Shown here one piece after another: positions 1-64,000 of a stretch of DNA of 64,000 nt (the stretch's first letter is position 1; every line of letters begins with the position of its first letter). The translations under genes were made by a program, and so were the position numbers. The stretch is from positions 6,319,930 to 6,383,929 of the forward strand of contig OU342807.1 in assembly GCA_910591455.2 (NCBI GenBank), in the 5' to 3' direction. Below the pieces are notes generated by a model that saw only the letters and a list, made by a program, of their open reading frames with translations, was not told the DNA's origin and did not search any database. Source of the DNA: Pholis gunnellus (taxonomy: Eukaryota; Chordata; Actinopteri; Perciformes; Pholidae).

Positions 1-1416
1 CATGTGAACGAAGGGAGAAAGAAACATGCCTGGTGGTTTTCTGAAAACATTAGCTGTTGATGGATGGATGACGGATCAAACGGTTGTGGAGAGAAACTAT
101 GGACAAACCGCACACACAAAGTGGAAGCATTAAGGCAGAGTGGGGAAAAAAAGGGTATTAAGAGAGAAAGACTGAGAGCACCTTCTGCTGTGCCTGTGTG
201 ATTAGGTGACAGAGATCCTCCACGTCTCTGCAGTGATTATGATTACTCTCCCTGGTGTTCTTTTGTGGTGTGTGTTGTTGCTTAACAAACCTTTTTGGTA
301 CTTCATGTGCTAAATAAATGAAACTTCTCAAACTGTGTTGTAATTATCTGTTGTTTGCTTCGAGTATTCACAGCGTCCCTCTCTCTGTCCACTCTTCTTC
401 TCCCCAAGGACGCATAAACGTGACATGATTTTTTAACAGCTGCTTTAACTAATTCAAGTCAATGTTCAATTCAACACCATTTGCACAGTTGGGCTCTTTA
501 GGGCGAGCAAAAAACAGTAATGTGGAATTTTTATTCTTGTTTTCTCCAAGGATGCTTGGGATCGGCTTCCACACAGTGTGTGTGTGTGTGTGTGAGGGGA
601 GGGGGGGATGCTACTCAATGGATGTGCTTTCTAATGTGTAACCTGTAACCCACAAAGTATGAGAGGCTTCATGGAAGTAGCGCTGGGTTATTATTGCTAA
701 CATTTGCAGATTACTGTAGTGTAAGCACTGTTTAATCCATTCCTTACATTTTTCAGGATTCCCAGTCTTTACTAGAGATCATATTCCAGGATCTAGCTGG
801 TATGACAGGAGGTATGTTTCTCTCCGTGAAAGGCTGACTTAAAAGATCACCAGTCTATGGCTTTAACTTATCATCTCTTACGTGCTTAGAGATTATGATA
901 CATTGATCATAGAGACATATAATCGTTAAAACTACCAACCAGCAGTGACTGATGTTTACATTTTGAGGATAATGTAACTTAAATTAATCAGAGTTTTGGC
1001 CACTTAAATTGTAACCTGAATGTGCTACCATGTGACATGACTTGGGGGTTTGTTCACAACAATAACAGCCGATTCAAAATACTCTTGTTCATAAAATGTA
1101 ATTTTAACATTAATATGATCTTGAATATAACGTATATATAGGACAACACAACAGTTTCTGGGACATTTGACTTTTTCCCTAATTTTCCATGTTTTCCATG
1201 ACTGGAACATTGTTCAACCGTTTTGCAGGTTTTCCAGGACGTGTGGGAATCTTAAACAAAAAAAGACACAACCCTCCAAACTCTTTATCTATGGAGCATA
1301 CAAAGCTTGACAGGCTTGCCACAAGTTGTTAGTTGCTAAGTAATGATTAGACAAATACTACGCTGCCGCCACACAAGCAGATATGTGTGTGTGTGCACAC
1401 ATGTGCACATGAGTAC
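1..1416. other. start of window: intron 3' of exon 25
   Basis: Intronic sequence of sdk1, continuing beyond the window. It holds a short GT run and a G-rich run near 577-610. I see no exon, RNA gene or recognisable transposon in it. Confidence 0.7.
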
Positions 1417-62846
<61,430 letters not shown>

Positions 62847-64000
62847 CTGTGACCGAGAGAGAAAACAAGAGAGGCAGTTTAGGCCATTAACCTCACACAG
62901 CAGCACAATATCAAACACAACGTCTCACACTCACACTTCCAAACGCTTTTTCACGTGTCCTTGGTTTCTGCTCTTAGATGCTTGTTTAAAAAAGGAGATG
63001 CACTTATGACTTCTGGTGACTAGTAGTTCTCTTGAATACCTATGTTGAATACACTTATTGTAAGTCGCTTTGGTTAAAAGCGTCTGCTAAATGACTGTAA
63101 TGTAAATGTAGTATTTTAAATGTCACGGCTAACTATTCATCTTGACTGAGACTGTTGTGATACTGATATGGATAAAACAGCTAGAAAACAGATGGACCAC
63201 ACTCTCCGCATCTTACAGCCATCTGTGGACCAGTATTCTTCTTCATTTCCTTATTTTCTGTTCATAGTACAATTGTACAACGCAGCACCGTCATTTCTCT
63301 CTTTTTCCCCCCCACAACATTTATGATGATGCCCTCATCTTCATTTAATAAAACGATATCTTAATCGTCAAGAAGAAACCATGTTGTGATCAAACCATGC
63401 AGTGTGACAGTAGAAGCCATGTTTTGGCCACGCAGGAAAGAGTGATTAAATCGTGCCCAACGTACAAGATTAATAAAATGAACTCACACACAAATATGCT
63501 CAATGAAAAAACACATAGGAGAGATTGATTGTATGTTAGATTGAGATTACTATAAATAATTATAGAACATGAAAGAATGGCTCCAAAGTGTGTTCAAAAT
63601 CAGGGCGACACATCTTCAACGATCGCACTGGTGCGCCTGACATTGAGCAGGTCTGTCTCTCTGTGTGTGTTTGTGTGTGTGTGTGTGTGTGTGTAAATCA
63701 GCGCCCTGTACTCCTCATTGAGGAACATAATAACCTGAAGACAGAAAAAGAAGAAAGAAAACTATTTACTACAACTAAAAAACGAACTATTACCAATATG
63801 TATGGTAACACTCATAATGCATTATAATGCAAAAGGTGCACCTAAATCATGTGCTGGTGCATCGAAAAAGTTGCAGCAGTGAAAGCAATATAAAAAGTTA
63901 GTGTGGAGCCCTGAGAGGATAATAGTGACTGACAGTGTCTGTCTGACTGAAACCAAAGATAAATGAAACTCTACATTTATTTCCACTTCTTCTAAACTGC
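62847..64000. other. end of window: intron 5' of exon 1 of the window
   Basis: Holds a dispersed repeat tail (63001-63110) and a GT run near 63671-63694. The Ig2 exon is not found before base 64000. Confidence 0.7.
63001..63110 (+). repeat. dispersed teleost repeat tail (GTAAGTCGCTTTGG type)
   Basis: Contains TTGTAAGTCGCTTTGGTTAA and AAGCGTCTGCTAAATGACTG followed by TAATGTAAATGTA. This is a very widespread 3' tail of fish retroposons; I am not sure which family it belongs to here. Confidence 0.7.

Overview
This window looks like genomic DNA from a teleost fish. The reasons are the density of CA/GT microsatellites, several interspersed repeats that I recognise as typical of fish genomes (tRNA-derived SINE heads, a LINE reverse-transcriptase tail, the AAGTCGCTTTGG...AAAGCGTCTGCTAAATG motif, the GCTTAGCTTAGCA...GCTAGCCTGG motif), and one large multi-exon gene whose short exons are separated by introns of 0.1 to 7 kb. 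No complete gene, rRNA, intact tRNA or promoter is present.

One gene fills the window. It lies on the minus strand, so it is read from high to low coordinates. I can place 25 consecutive internal coding exons from 62846 down to 1417. Every exon has AG/GT splice borders, all phases agree from exon to exon, and no stop interrupts the joined frame. Together they make about 3.76 kb of coding sequence, or about 1253 codons. The joined product has immunoglobulin domains 3 to 6, then fibronectin type III (FN3) domains 1 to 8 and the first half of FN3-9. This is the order found in Sidekick, a homophilic synaptic adhesion protein with 6 Ig domains, 13 FN3 domains, one membrane span and a short tail ending in a PDZ-binding motif. 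Sequence details (for example PPVRMVFPEVRLSSVR in FN3-8, SNLVISNIS and ISRWIVEGQ in FN3-5, REEAPSAPPKNIVASG at the start of FN3-2) fit my recollection of Sidekick-1 better than Sidekick-2, so I call it sdk1. Teleosts carry sdk1a and sdk1b, and I cannot choose between them. The 5' end (promoter, signal peptide, Ig1, Ig2) lies beyond base 64000. The 3' end (rest of FN3-9, FN3-10 to 13, membrane span, tail) lies before base 1.

Layout by region: 62.8-52.1 kb holds the Ig exons; 48.6-46.9 kb FN3-1; 40.3-37.5 kb FN3-2; 33.5-28.2 kb FN3-3; 27.3-25.5 kb FN3-4; 22.6-20.3 kb FN3-5; 20.5-17.5 kb FN3-6; 15.9-13.0 kb FN3-7; 12.2-8.75 kb FN3-8; 1.6-1.4 kb half of FN3-9. The rest is intron, holding microsatellites and decayed transposon remnants.

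The observations most worth a second look are: a decayed duplicate of the start of one exon, with an intact acceptor AG, lying about 2.5 kb away in the next intron; a 3' splice site whose pyrimidine tract is replaced by a GT repeat; a donor running straight into a GT repeat; and a near-perfect 62-nt foldback. I found nothing that supports a new multi-gene system here. All family assignments rest on my reading of the sequence and on memory of the families, not on a search.
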